Assembly: GCA_900550195.1 (NCBI GenBank)
Contig: URRB01000006.1
Span: 59,695 to 123,694 of the forward strand
Origin: an uncultured Collinsella sp.
GTDB taxonomy: Bacteria; Actinomycetota; Coriobacteriia; Coriobacteriales; Coriobacteriaceae
DNA length: 64,000 nt
Reading direction: 5' to 3'
Numbering within the stretch: position 1 is the first letter of the stretch; every line of letters begins with the position of its first letter. Of this stretch, positions 33,466 to 41,546 are shown one piece after another. Made by a program: the position numbers and the translations under genes. The notes below the pieces were generated by a model. It was given only the letters and a program-made list of their open reading frames with translations. It was not told the DNA's origin and did no database searches.

Positions 33466-35952
33466 ATGAGTATCAAGCGTTTGGCACTTTGCCGCAGTCA
33501 GGGCCGTCTGTTTGTGCTGCTTCGTTTTGCCGGTCAGGATGTCGCTGCGCTTATTGAGCAGGAGGGTTCTCAAGCGTTTGCCCATGCGACGACGAGCGGT
33601 TCTTGTGTGCCGTCGCTGGTGCTCCCGGTCGATCATGGCCGTGTGCTGGCGCTTTGCCCTTCCGTTTCCGATTACGAGCGCGAGCTCGCTGTCTTGGTGC
33701 TTCCGTTTTTGGATGACTCGTCGATGGATGTCGTTTTTGCATCCGATGGCCAAAGGTTGGGCTCCATTCGCCTTGATAGCCGCGTGGCCAAGCTGGAATC
33801 CAAGATTAACTACAAAGCAAAGCCTTCGCTGTGCGCGCTTATCCGCGATGCGCAGCGTGGCGAATGCTGCGGTCGCTACGAGATCGATGCCATTCGCTAT
33901 TTGCCGGCAGACGCCGGCGCGGTGTGGCGCTATGAGGTTACCTGGGCTGGAGACCCCCAGTGCGCACCTGAGCTCCAGATCTTTGATACGCATATGAATG
34001 CCATCGATGTCACCGTGCATGTGTTTGAATCGCAGGTCGATGTTCCCCAGCGCAACGGTTGCCGCGTCAATAAAACGTATCTGAGTGTTGAGATGCCTCA
34101 GGATATACGAGATTTTGTCGCGATCGTGAACGATCCCACAGAGCGGATCCAAAGCGGGTTTTGCGCCATGGATGGTCGCCTGTACAACGGCATGTTCGAT
34201 GACAGCTGGAACCGCATGAAGGACGCGCGTGCAGACGACGCAGCTTATCGACGTTGGTTTGAGCAACATCGCGCAAAGCCGGGCGATTTGGCGTGCCAGC
34301 GTGTCGCTTCGGCGGCCTTTGCCTATAGACCGCTCGTGAGCATTGTGGTGCCGTGCTACAAGACTGATCGGGTCTACCTGCGCGAGCTGCTGGACTCGGT
34401 GCTAGCCCAGAGCTATGACAACTGGGAATTGCTGCTTATGGACGCCTCGCCCGAATGGGATGCGGTGGCCAATCTTGCAGCAAGTGCCAACGATGAGCGC
34501 GTTCGTCGCATTGAGCTGCCCGGCAACGGCGGCATTGTGCTCAACACCAACGCTGGTATTCAGCAGGCGGCTGGAGACTACATCGCGTTCTTGGACCATG
34601 ACGACATTCTGGAACCGGACGCGTTATTCCAGTATGTTTCCGCGCTGAATAAGGCGGCCGAGGGCGAGCGCCCCCAGGTCCTGTTCTGCGACGAGGACAT
34701 GTTTCAGAAAACGGGGGAGTGGGGTCAGCCGGTCTTTAAGACCAAGCTCAACGCCGACCTGCTCTATAGCCATAACTGTGTGACGCATTTCCTGATGGTG
34801 GAGAAGGCGCTCATCGATTACATTGGCATGTCCCCAGAAGACGTTGCGGGTGCCCAGGACTACGACCTGACGCTTCGCTGTCTTGCAGCGGGCGCGCGCT
34901 TTGAGCATGTTGCGCACGTGCTGTATCACTGGCGCGTTCATCCGGGATCGACCGCCGATGGCTCTGCCGATAGCAAGCCGTATGCTATTGAAGCCGGGCG
35001 CCTTGCGCTTCAGCGCCACTTTAACACGCTGGGCATTTGCGGAACGGTCGAGGAGACCGAGACGCCGTTTGTCTACCGCATGCGCTATGCGCTGCCGGAG
35101 CCTGCGCCGCTGGTGAGCATTGTGATTCCCACCAAGGATCACATTGAGACGCTCGATGCCTGCGTGATGTCGATCGCTCAGAAGGCAACGTATGCCAATT
35201 ACGAGATCGTCTTGGTGGAGAACAACAGCGAAGCCCCGGAGACGTTTGCGTATTACGAAACCCTGCCAGAGCGCGTGGCTGCGGCATCCGAAGGCAAGGG
35301 TATCGCGCGCGTTGTGTACTGGCCGGGTGAGTTCAATTACTCCCAGATCATTAACTTTGGCGTGGAGCATGCCAAGGGCGACTACCTGCTGCTGCTCAAC
35401 AACGATACCGAGGTCATAAGCCCCGACTTTATCGAAGAGATGATGGGCTATCTGCAGCGTCCCGATGCGGGCGTGGTGGGCGCCAAACTCTACTTTGCCG
35501 ATCATCTGGTGCAGCATGCCGGCATTTTGGTTGGCGTGCGTGGAGCACTTGCCCATGCCAACCAGGACTTCTCGGCAAAGCGCGAGGGCTATCTTGCCCG
35601 CGCTGTGCGCCCGGGCAACTTTAGCGCCGTAACGGGCGCCTGCCAGATGGTGCGACGCGACGTATTTGAACAGGTCGGAGGCTATAACGAGGAATTCGCC
35701 GTCGGTTTTAACGACGCTGACTTTTGCCTGCGCGTGTGGGAGGCCGGCTACCGCGCCATCTTTACGCCCCATGCCGAGCTGTACCACTACGAGTTCACCT
35801 CGCGCGGCAGGGAAGAGGCCAACGAGGAAAAGCTGCGCCGCTGGAAGCGTGAGCAGGCGCTGTTCATGCAGCGCTGGCCTGAGCTCTTCCTCGATGGCGA
35901 CCCGTGGCTCGGACCAAACCTATCCTCCGACAGTGAGTATTTCTCGCTTTAG
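33466..35952 (+). CDS. Two-domain family 2 glycosyltransferase
   Basis: 828 residues, about twice a single GT2. Residues 1-~285 form an N-terminal beta-rich domain without GT motifs. A first GT2 domain begins near residue 290 (VSIVVPCYKTDRVYLRELLDS, FLDHDDIL). A second begins near 545 (VSIVIPTKDHIETLDACVMS, LLLNNDTEVISPDFIEEMM, GFNDADFCLRV). Such tandem enzymes add two different sugars, or alternate linkages, in O-antigen or cell-wall rhamnan assembly. Its closest relative in the window is the reverse-strand gene at 61251-63722, which shares architecture and landmarks (LLYCDED-like, VVGAKLYF, CHNV/NNDTEVI). Last gene of the five-gene forward run. Confidence 0.9.
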   Translation: MSIKRLALCRSQGRLFVLLRFAGQDVAALIEQEGSQAFAHATTSGSCVPSLVLPVDHGRVLALCPSVSDYERELAVLVLPFLDDSSMDVVFASDGQRLGSIRLDSRVAKLESKINYKAKPSLCALIRDAQRGECCGRYEIDAIRYLPADAGAVWRYEVTWAGDPQCAPELQIFDTHMNAIDVTVHVFESQVDVPQRNGCRVNKTYLSVEMPQDIRDFVAIVNDPTERIQSGFCAMDGRLYNGMFDDSWNRMKDARADDAAYRRWFEQHRAKPGDLACQRVASAAFAYRPLVSIVVPCYKTDRVYLRELLDSVLAQSYDNWELLLMDASPEWDAVANLAASANDERVRRIELPGNGGIVLNTNAGIQQAAGDYIAFLDHDDILEPDALFQYVSALNKAAEGERPQVLFCDEDMFQKTGEWGQPVFKTKLNADLLYSHNCVTHFLMVEKALIDYIGMSPEDVAGAQDYDLTLRCLAAGARFEHVAHVLYHWRVHPGSTADGSADSKPYAIEAGRLALQRHFNTLGICGTVEETETPFVYRMRYALPEPAPLVSIVIPTKDHIETLDACVMSIAQKATYANYEIVLVENNSEAPETFAYYETLPERVAAASEGKGIARVVYWPGEFNYSQIINFGVEHAKGDYLLLLNNDTEVISPDFIEEMMGYLQRPDAGVVGAKLYFADHLVQHAGILVGVRGALAHANQDFSAKREGYLARAVRPGNFSAVTGACQMVRRDVFEQVGGYNEEFAVGFNDADFCLRVWEAGYRAIFTPHAELYHYEFTSRGREEANEEKLRRWKREQALFMQRWPELFLDGDPWLGPNLSSDSEYFSL

Positions 35953-36268
35953 AGCGAAGTAATTCCAAGATCCGGCAAAGTTTTCTCAAGAGCTGCAAGA
36001 GCGGTGGGGTTCAAGTACTCCTCGTTCAAGTAGCTCTTGTCATATCGAAAACGTGTGTCAGGATTTTTTAGGTGGCCGTATTAATTAAATTGGTTCGCTT
36101 ATGTGCTCGGTTTGACTCAGAAGCTATTTAACGTAACGGTTGAGGTGTGGCGACTCATATTTAAATTGCAGTCACAAAGACACCTTTTATCGATTTCCCG
36201 TTGAAATACTGAATTGATAGTTTAAAAATATCTTAAGAGAGCCTTAAATCTCGGAGAAAGGATGTCGT
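35953..36268. other. A+T-rich intergenic region before the choline-binding locus
   Basis: 316 bases with no gene. Base composition shifts here from G+C-rich to A+T-rich. A TTGAAA (about 36203), a 17-base spacer and AAAAAT could be a promoter for the gene at 36269, at low confidence. No terminator for the glycosyltransferase run was recognised. Confidence 0.4.
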
Positions 36269-37525
36269 ATGAAAAACCTTCGAGAAAGATGGCGCGGACT
36301 AACAGTGCTGGGAGTTGTTGCATTTGCCGCTGTCTGCATGACGGTTGCCCCGGCGCCCTCATTTGCTGATATTGCTGGCGGTGGCGGAGGCGGTGGACCG
36401 ATTACGGAATGGTGTTCCGACGGTCGTCCGAAGACTGGACTCGTTCGGTGCGAGGACGGCAACCTTCGCTATTTCGATCCCGAAACTGGCGCCATGGTCA
36501 CGAACCAGTGGCATAACGAATACGAAGCTGTCTGGTACTATTTTGGCGCTGACGGGATCGCGGTGTCGGGCTGGCAGTCTATCGGTGGGGACAAGTATTA
36601 CTTCTACCCCGAAAGCCATGATATGGCATACGGCCGAGTTCAGATTGACGGCAAGAACTACTTCCTGAACACCCCTGGTGTCAACGCCGATGGCCGCATG
36701 CAGCATAGCGGCTGGCTCTATGACTCCATCTATGGAAAGTGGTTCTATGCGACCTCCAGTGGCGAACTGCTGACCGGTTGGCATAATATCGGTGGAACTT
36801 GGTATTATTTCGACGAGTATGGTGTCATGCTGACCGGCTGGATCAACGTTTCGGGGACGTGGTACTACGCCAACGCTTCCGGTGCGATGGCCACTGGCTG
36901 GCTCAACATCGGCGGTACGTGGTACTACCTCGACGGTTCTGGCGCCATGGTCGCTAACAGCTGGCGCAGCCTCGGCGGCTCCTGGTACTGGTTCGGCGAC
37001 TCCGGTGCAATGGCCACTGGCTGGTTCTTGGCAGGCGGCTCTTGGTACTATGCGAGCGGTTCGGGCGCCATGGCAACCGGCTGGCTCAGCAATGGCGGCA
37101 CGTGGTATTGGCTCGGAGGTTCGGGCGCTATGGCCTCTAACTCTTGGGCTAACGTTGGTGGAGTTTGGTACTGGTTCGACGATTCCGGCGCGATGGCCAC
37201 CGGCTGGCGTCAGGTCGGCGGCGCCTGGTACTACTTTAGCGGTTCCGGCGCTATGGCCCACGACGCCTGGGTCGGCGACTACTACCTCCAGTCTTCCGGT
37301 GCCATGGCTACGAATGCCTGGGTTGGCTCCTACTATGTCGGCGAGGACGGCAAGTGGATTCCGGGCTACGGTTTAGTTTGGTATAAGAGCGGTAGCCATG
37401 TTTACCATACGCATAAGTGCCGTACCGTTGGCAAGGACGCAAAGGGCTATTCGCAGATCTCTATCCAGGAGGCCCAGAGGCGTGGCGCTTCACGAGAGTG
37501 CAAAAACTGCCAGCAAATTGGCTAG
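36269..37525 (+). CDS. Secreted choline-binding-repeat protein with C-terminal Cys/His module
   Basis: 418 residues. A signal peptide (cut near SFA-D, residue 34) is followed by a Gly-rich linker and about a dozen ~20-residue aromatic repeats of the form GW-x4-GTWYYFD-x-G-x-M-x-T (residues ~50-375), the CW_binding_1/choline-binding repeat. The final ~40 residues (VYHTHKCRTVGKD...ISIQEAQRRGAS...CKNC) hold one His-x-His-x-Cys cluster and a C-x2-C, a small metal-site-like module seen at the ends of some surface proteins. No enzyme domain was recognised. GAAAGGAT precedes the ATG. First of seven such genes. Confidence 0.88.
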   Translation: MKNLRERWRGLTVLGVVAFAAVCMTVAPAPSFADIAGGGGGGGPITEWCSDGRPKTGLVRCEDGNLRYFDPETGAMVTNQWHNEYEAVWYYFGADGIAVSGWQSIGGDKYYFYPESHDMAYGRVQIDGKNYFLNTPGVNADGRMQHSGWLYDSIYGKWFYATSSGELLTGWHNIGGTWYYFDEYGVMLTGWINVSGTWYYANASGAMATGWLNIGGTWYYLDGSGAMVANSWRSLGGSWYWFGDSGAMATGWFLAGGSWYYASGSGAMATGWLSNGGTWYWLGGSGAMASNSWANVGGVWYWFDDSGAMATGWRQVGGAWYYFSGSGAMAHDAWVGDYYLQSSGAMATNAWVGSYYVGEDGKWIPGYGLVWYKSGSHVYHTHKCRTVGKDAKGYSQISIQEAQRRGASRECKNCQQIG

Positions 37526-37605
37526 TACATTACTGAGTTAGTTTTGATTGAGGCCCCGTTGCCCTGAAGCGACGGGGCCGCTGCGTGATTGGATACCGTG
37601 CTGTT

Positions 37606-39816
37606 ATGAAGAAATGGTCATTCGGAGTGCTGGCTTTTTCGGGCCTCATTTCTTTTGGGCTCCTTTTGGGTTCGCCCTCGATGTTATACGCCCTTGATTC
37701 GAATAACACTGACGAAGGTCCCGCATCTAACGTTGCTATTGCTTCTGTCGAGTCAGGCGTTGATGCTCAGCGCGAATCGACCTTCGCTGTCGAGCAGAAC
37801 TCTCAGGTGGATAATGAGACCCCTTCCGAGGTTTCGAATCAAATTATTTGGCATCAGGGGTGGATATCACCCGAAGAAGGGGCTGGTTTTTGGCGTTGGG
37901 GCTTGTCCGACGGAACAATCGCTGTTTCTTCTTGGAGACATATAAACGGTAGGTGGTACTGGTTCGACGACGAAGGTCGAATGGCTCAGGATGGGTTGGT
38001 TCAAGTCGGGGGTGCGACGTATGCCTTCTCCTCTTCGGGCGCAATGCGTGTCGGCTGGTACCTAGATTCTACGGGCTCCACTTCTGCTTGGCGTTATTTC
38101 TCCGGTTCTGGCGCCATGGTAAAAGGCTGGCTTTCAGACGGCAGCAACTGGTATTGGCTGGATGATGAGGGCAAGATGGTCCACGATGCGATGCTGCAGA
38201 TTGGGGGAGCCACGTATGGATTCTCTTCTTCTGGTGCAATGCTTATCGGATGGCATCTTGATGCTTCTGTCTGGCATTATTTTTCCGGCTCTGGCGCTCT
38301 GGTAAAGGGCTGGCTCTCGGATGGGGGTCGTTGGTACTGGCTTGATCCTGCAGACGGTTCTATGGCCACCGGGCTGAATGAATGCAATGGCACCTCTTAT
38401 ATCTTTAACAGTTCAGGGGCCATGCTATCCTCCCAGTGGGCACTTATTGACAACAACTGGTATTACGCTGACTCCAACGGCTTACTGCATGGAGGTTGGT
38501 TACTTCTAGGGAATTCTTGGTATTACCTGGATCCAGGAAGCCATATTATGCTCACGGGCTTTGTGCAAGTGGGCTCGTCCACCTATTTCCTTACGAGCTC
38601 AGGTGCCATGGCAACAGGCTGGGCACTTGCTGATGGTACTTGGTATTACGCCGCATCAAACGGAGCTATTCAACGAGGGCGATGGATAAAGTCCGGAAGC
38701 GCCTGGTATTACCTTGATGATGTATCCGGCGCAATGCGTACTGGTGAATTTGCGGTAGGAAGCAAGCGCTATTTTTCTTATGATTCCGGTGCAATGGCAT
38801 CTTCGTGCTGGATCAACTTGAACGATGGTATGGCATGGGCGAATTCGTCTGGAGCACTGAGCGAGCCGTTGCCTACTTCATCTGATGGATCTCCTGTAGT
38901 CGCTGATCGTACTGACTCGTCTTCATTGCCAGGTGTGATTCATATTGGAGATGCGGTTTTCTATGCGGATGCGAATGGTGTCGTTAACGTGGCGTCTGGT
39001 TGGATTATGTCGAAAGACGCTTCTGACGAAAGTGGCAATACTTGGTATTACGCATCTTCCAATGGTGTCCTTAAGTCTGGTTGGCAATATGTCAACGGTG
39101 CGTGGTATTGGATGGACCCTTCCACATTCAAGATGAAAACTGGATGGCTTAATGACGGCGGTACGTGGTACTGGCTCCAGCCTTCGGGTGCCATGTTTGC
39201 TAACGGGTGGCTGAAAATCGATGGCGTTGACTATTACTTCAATGCAAGTGGTGCATGGTTGAATACGTCTGGTTCTGTTTTGGGGGTCAATAGGTCCAGC
39301 TTGGTCAATTGGCTTATGAGCCACGAAAACGACGGCTATTACCGTGGAACACGCTACGACACGCATCTCAGCCAGGAAACGTGCATGTACCCAAAGGGTG
39401 ATCCGCGTTGGGACGGTTATACGGGCATGAATTGTGGTGGATTTGTATCGCATGCATATATGAAGGCGGGCGGGAATTTAGCTCCCATTGCCGCCGAGCA
39501 GAGCCATTCCCCTTGGAGTGGAGGTCCCGGAAGGGGCGGCTGCGTAAACGCTTATCGTTGGTACGGCTACGCAATCGATACGTGTGCGAACGTGACTTAT
39601 TTCAACTCTATTGATGAGTTGTTACGTAGTGGTTTGGCTCGTAAGGGGGACATTGTGTTCTTCAATCCTTACAACCCATATGCGGACGATAGCCACATTG
39701 GCTTTTTCTGGGGCAATTCGCCGAGCGAAAATTTGTTCTGGCATAGTGATGGTTATGGAAATCGCATCTCCGGTTTGACTGCTTTGGGCCCATCGAAAGT
39801 AATCTTGATTCGTTAG
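37606..39816 (+). CDS. Choline-binding-repeat protein with NlpC/P60-like amidase domain
   Basis: 736 residues. Signal peptide to about residue 30 (SMLYA). Some twenty aromatic GW/WYY repeats span ~85-565. The C-terminal ~165 residues look like an NlpC/P60-type cysteine peptidase: nucleophile C610 in GMNCGGFVSHAYMKAGG, and H697 in DSHIGFFWG after KGDIVFFNP. It would cut peptidoglycan stem peptides while bound to choline-bearing wall polymer. The start is unsure: ATG 37606 lacks a good ribosome site, and GTG 37585 in frame is an alternative. A hairpin (37552-37579) lies just upstream without a T-run. Confidence 0.85.
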   Translation: MKKWSFGVLAFSGLISFGLLLGSPSMLYALDSNNTDEGPASNVAIASVESGVDAQRESTFAVEQNSQVDNETPSEVSNQIIWHQGWISPEEGAGFWRWGLSDGTIAVSSWRHINGRWYWFDDEGRMAQDGLVQVGGATYAFSSSGAMRVGWYLDSTGSTSAWRYFSGSGAMVKGWLSDGSNWYWLDDEGKMVHDAMLQIGGATYGFSSSGAMLIGWHLDASVWHYFSGSGALVKGWLSDGGRWYWLDPADGSMATGLNECNGTSYIFNSSGAMLSSQWALIDNNWYYADSNGLLHGGWLLLGNSWYYLDPGSHIMLTGFVQVGSSTYFLTSSGAMATGWALADGTWYYAASNGAIQRGRWIKSGSAWYYLDDVSGAMRTGEFAVGSKRYFSYDSGAMASSCWINLNDGMAWANSSGALSEPLPTSSDGSPVVADRTDSSSLPGVIHIGDAVFYADANGVVNVASGWIMSKDASDESGNTWYYASSNGVLKSGWQYVNGAWYWMDPSTFKMKTGWLNDGGTWYWLQPSGAMFANGWLKIDGVDYYFNASGAWLNTSGSVLGVNRSSLVNWLMSHENDGYYRGTRYDTHLSQETCMYPKGDPRWDGYTGMNCGGFVSHAYMKAGGNLAPIAAEQSHSPWSGGPGRGGCVNAYRWYGYAIDTCANVTYFNSIDELLRSGLARKGDIVFFNPYNPYADDSHIGFFWGNSPSENLFWHSDGYGNRISGLTALGPSKVILIR

Positions 39817-39827
39817 AATTTCGCGTT

Positions 39828-39858
39828 GTAGGGGACTCTCTGGGTCCCCTACCTTTTT
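39828..39858 (+). terminator. Terminator after the NlpC/P60-like gene
   Basis: Perfect 9-base arms GTAGGGGAC and GTCCCCTAC (39828-39836 and 39844-39852) around a 7-base loop, followed by CTTTTTG; 12 bases after the stop. Confidence 0.9.
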
Positions 39859-40079
39859 GACATCTGGTTTGAAAGCTAACTGATGTCGGCATTCTTTGGG
39901 GCTAAGAGTAGGGACTAGGAGTCCTTGGTTTCACCCTGCTGGGAAGTTCTTGTTTACATTGTGGTATTGCGTGCAGTTATTTGTCGTCCTAGATGGCATC
40001 TTGTCCAGTTGGATGTTCAGAAATCTTTCACAGCCATGCTGTAAGCTAAACGCAAACAAGAACGAATGACGAGGTTTAC

Positions 40080-41447
40080 ATGAGCAAACATCTTAAGTTA
40101 TTTTCGGCATTGTTGGTGCTGATGGTCCTTGCGCCCATTTCTGTGTTTGTTTTTCCCTCGAACGCGGAAGCTGCGCGGTCCCTAGTTGAGAATTCCTGGC
40201 GTTATGAGGATGGGCAATTGGTTGCAGAGGATGCTTCTTCCGAAGAAGATGGAATAGCCTTATTGTCCATGGACATTCTTCCCGATGGGGCTACGGCGCA
40301 GGGCATCGATGTCAGTGAGCATCAAGGACGTATTGACTGGAATGCTGTTAAGGCTTCTGGTATCGATTTCGCTATTCTGCGTGTTGGATTTGGCGCTCCA
40401 TCTTGGGGCGGTCGAGTTGACTATCAATTTAATCGAAATATTTCTGAGTGCGAGCGACTCGGAATTCCCTACGGCGTCTATATCTATTCATATGCTTTTG
40501 ATAATCAGCAGGCAGCCGATGAGGCATCAATGGTGATCAATTGCCTTTCTGGACATAATCCAAGATTGCCGGTGTATTACGATCTTGAGGATAACTCGAT
40601 AATTGCAAATGGACGTCAAACCGGAATTGCATCGAGGGCGCAGGTTTTTTGTAATAGGATTTCTGCCGCAGGATATGAGCCTGGTATTTATGCAAATTTA
40701 AATTGGTTTAACAACATTTTGACTGACTCTGTATTTAAGAGTAGCTCTTGGGATCATTGGATTGCTCAATATAACTCGCAATGTGACTATACCGGCAATT
40801 ACAGTTTTTGGCAGTATAAGAGCAACGGAAAAGTCCCTGGAATCAACGGCAACGTTGATATGAACTACGCGTATGTTGATGTCTCCCTTTATCATTGGCA
40901 ACTAATTGACAGCACCTGGTATTATGCAGCCTCCAACGGCAAGGCGTATGCCGGATGGTTGTTTCAGAGCGGCACGTGGTACTGGCTCGAGCCCGACGCG
41001 GGCGGTGCCATGGCAACCGGCCTTCACGAGTGCAACGGCTCCCTGTACTGGTTTAATTCGTCCGGCGCCATGGCGACCGGGTGGGTCCTCGACGGCGGGA
41101 CCTGGTACTACGCGACTGGCTCCGGTGCCCTCGCCTCCGGCTGGCTCAACCTAAACGGTACGTGGTACTGGCTCGATCCCTCGACGCACGTCATGGCCAC
41201 CGGGCTCCATGGGTGCAACGGCTCCATGTACTGGTTCAACGGCTCCGGCTCGATGGCGACCGGATGGGTCCTCGACGGCGGAACCTGGTACTACGCGACG
41301 GGCTCCGGCGCGCTGGCCTCCGGCTGGGCATATGTCGGCGGCGCCTGGTACTGGCTCGATCCCTCGACGCACGCTATGGTTACTGGTGTTCAGCAGATCG
41401 ACGGGGCACAATACTCTTTTGCTAGTAATGGTGCTTGGCTCGGCTAG
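40080..41447 (+). CDS. GH25 muramidase with choline-binding repeats
   Basis: 455 residues. Signal peptide to about 31 (NAEA-A). The GH25 lysozyme domain is at ~72-270: GIDVSEHQGRIDWNAVKASGIDFAILRVGFG (Asp77), YYDLEDN (Asp169, Glu171), and the ending WQYKSNGKVPGINGNVDMNY. It would cleave the MurNAc-GlcNAc bond. Residues ~273-455 are aromatic repeats. The catalytic part is A+T-rich, but the repeat part from about 40962 is strikingly G+C-rich and near-identical to segments of the next gene. Architecture (GH25 then repeats) matches pneumococcal-phage lysozymes such as Cpl-1. Confidence 0.93.
   Translation: MSKHLKLFSALLVLMVLAPISVFVFPSNAEAARSLVENSWRYEDGQLVAEDASSEEDGIALLSMDILPDGATAQGIDVSEHQGRIDWNAVKASGIDFAILRVGFGAPSWGGRVDYQFNRNISECERLGIPYGVYIYSYAFDNQQAADEASMVINCLSGHNPRLPVYYDLEDNSIIANGRQTGIASRAQVFCNRISAAGYEPGIYANLNWFNNILTDSVFKSSSWDHWIAQYNSQCDYTGNYSFWQYKSNGKVPGINGNVDMNYAYVDVSLYHWQLIDSTWYYAASNGKAYAGWLFQSGTWYWLEPDAGGAMATGLHECNGSLYWFNSSGAMATGWVLDGGTWYYATGSGALASGWLNLNGTWYWLDPSTHVMATGLHGCNGSMYWFNGSGSMATGWVLDGGTWYYATGSGALASGWAYVGGAWYWLDPSTHAMVTGVQQIDGAQYSFASNGAWLG
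40962..41400 (+). repeat. G+C-rich choline-binding repeat cassette 1 (coding)
   Basis: Tandem coding repeats (units such as GWVLDGGTWYYATGSGALAS, then GWLNLNGTWYWLDPSTH). Stretches of well over 100 bases are nearly identical to 41830-42620 in the next gene, including silent positions. Base composition contrasts sharply with the A+T-rich 5' part of the same gene. Confidence 0.8.
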
Positions 41448-41546
41448 CAACTCTTCTTTAATTGCTTTTTTCTAATTACATATTGCTCTTAGCTATCCAT
41501 TTGTAGACTATGTTTATGTAAAAATTGGTTACTACTGGGGGCTGAC

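Noticed and set aside
37552..37579. Terminator between the first two choline-binding genes
   Set aside because: A G+C-rich hairpin exists (GGCCCCGT...ACGGGGCC), but no T-run follows on the plus strand; kept only as a note in the 37606 entry.
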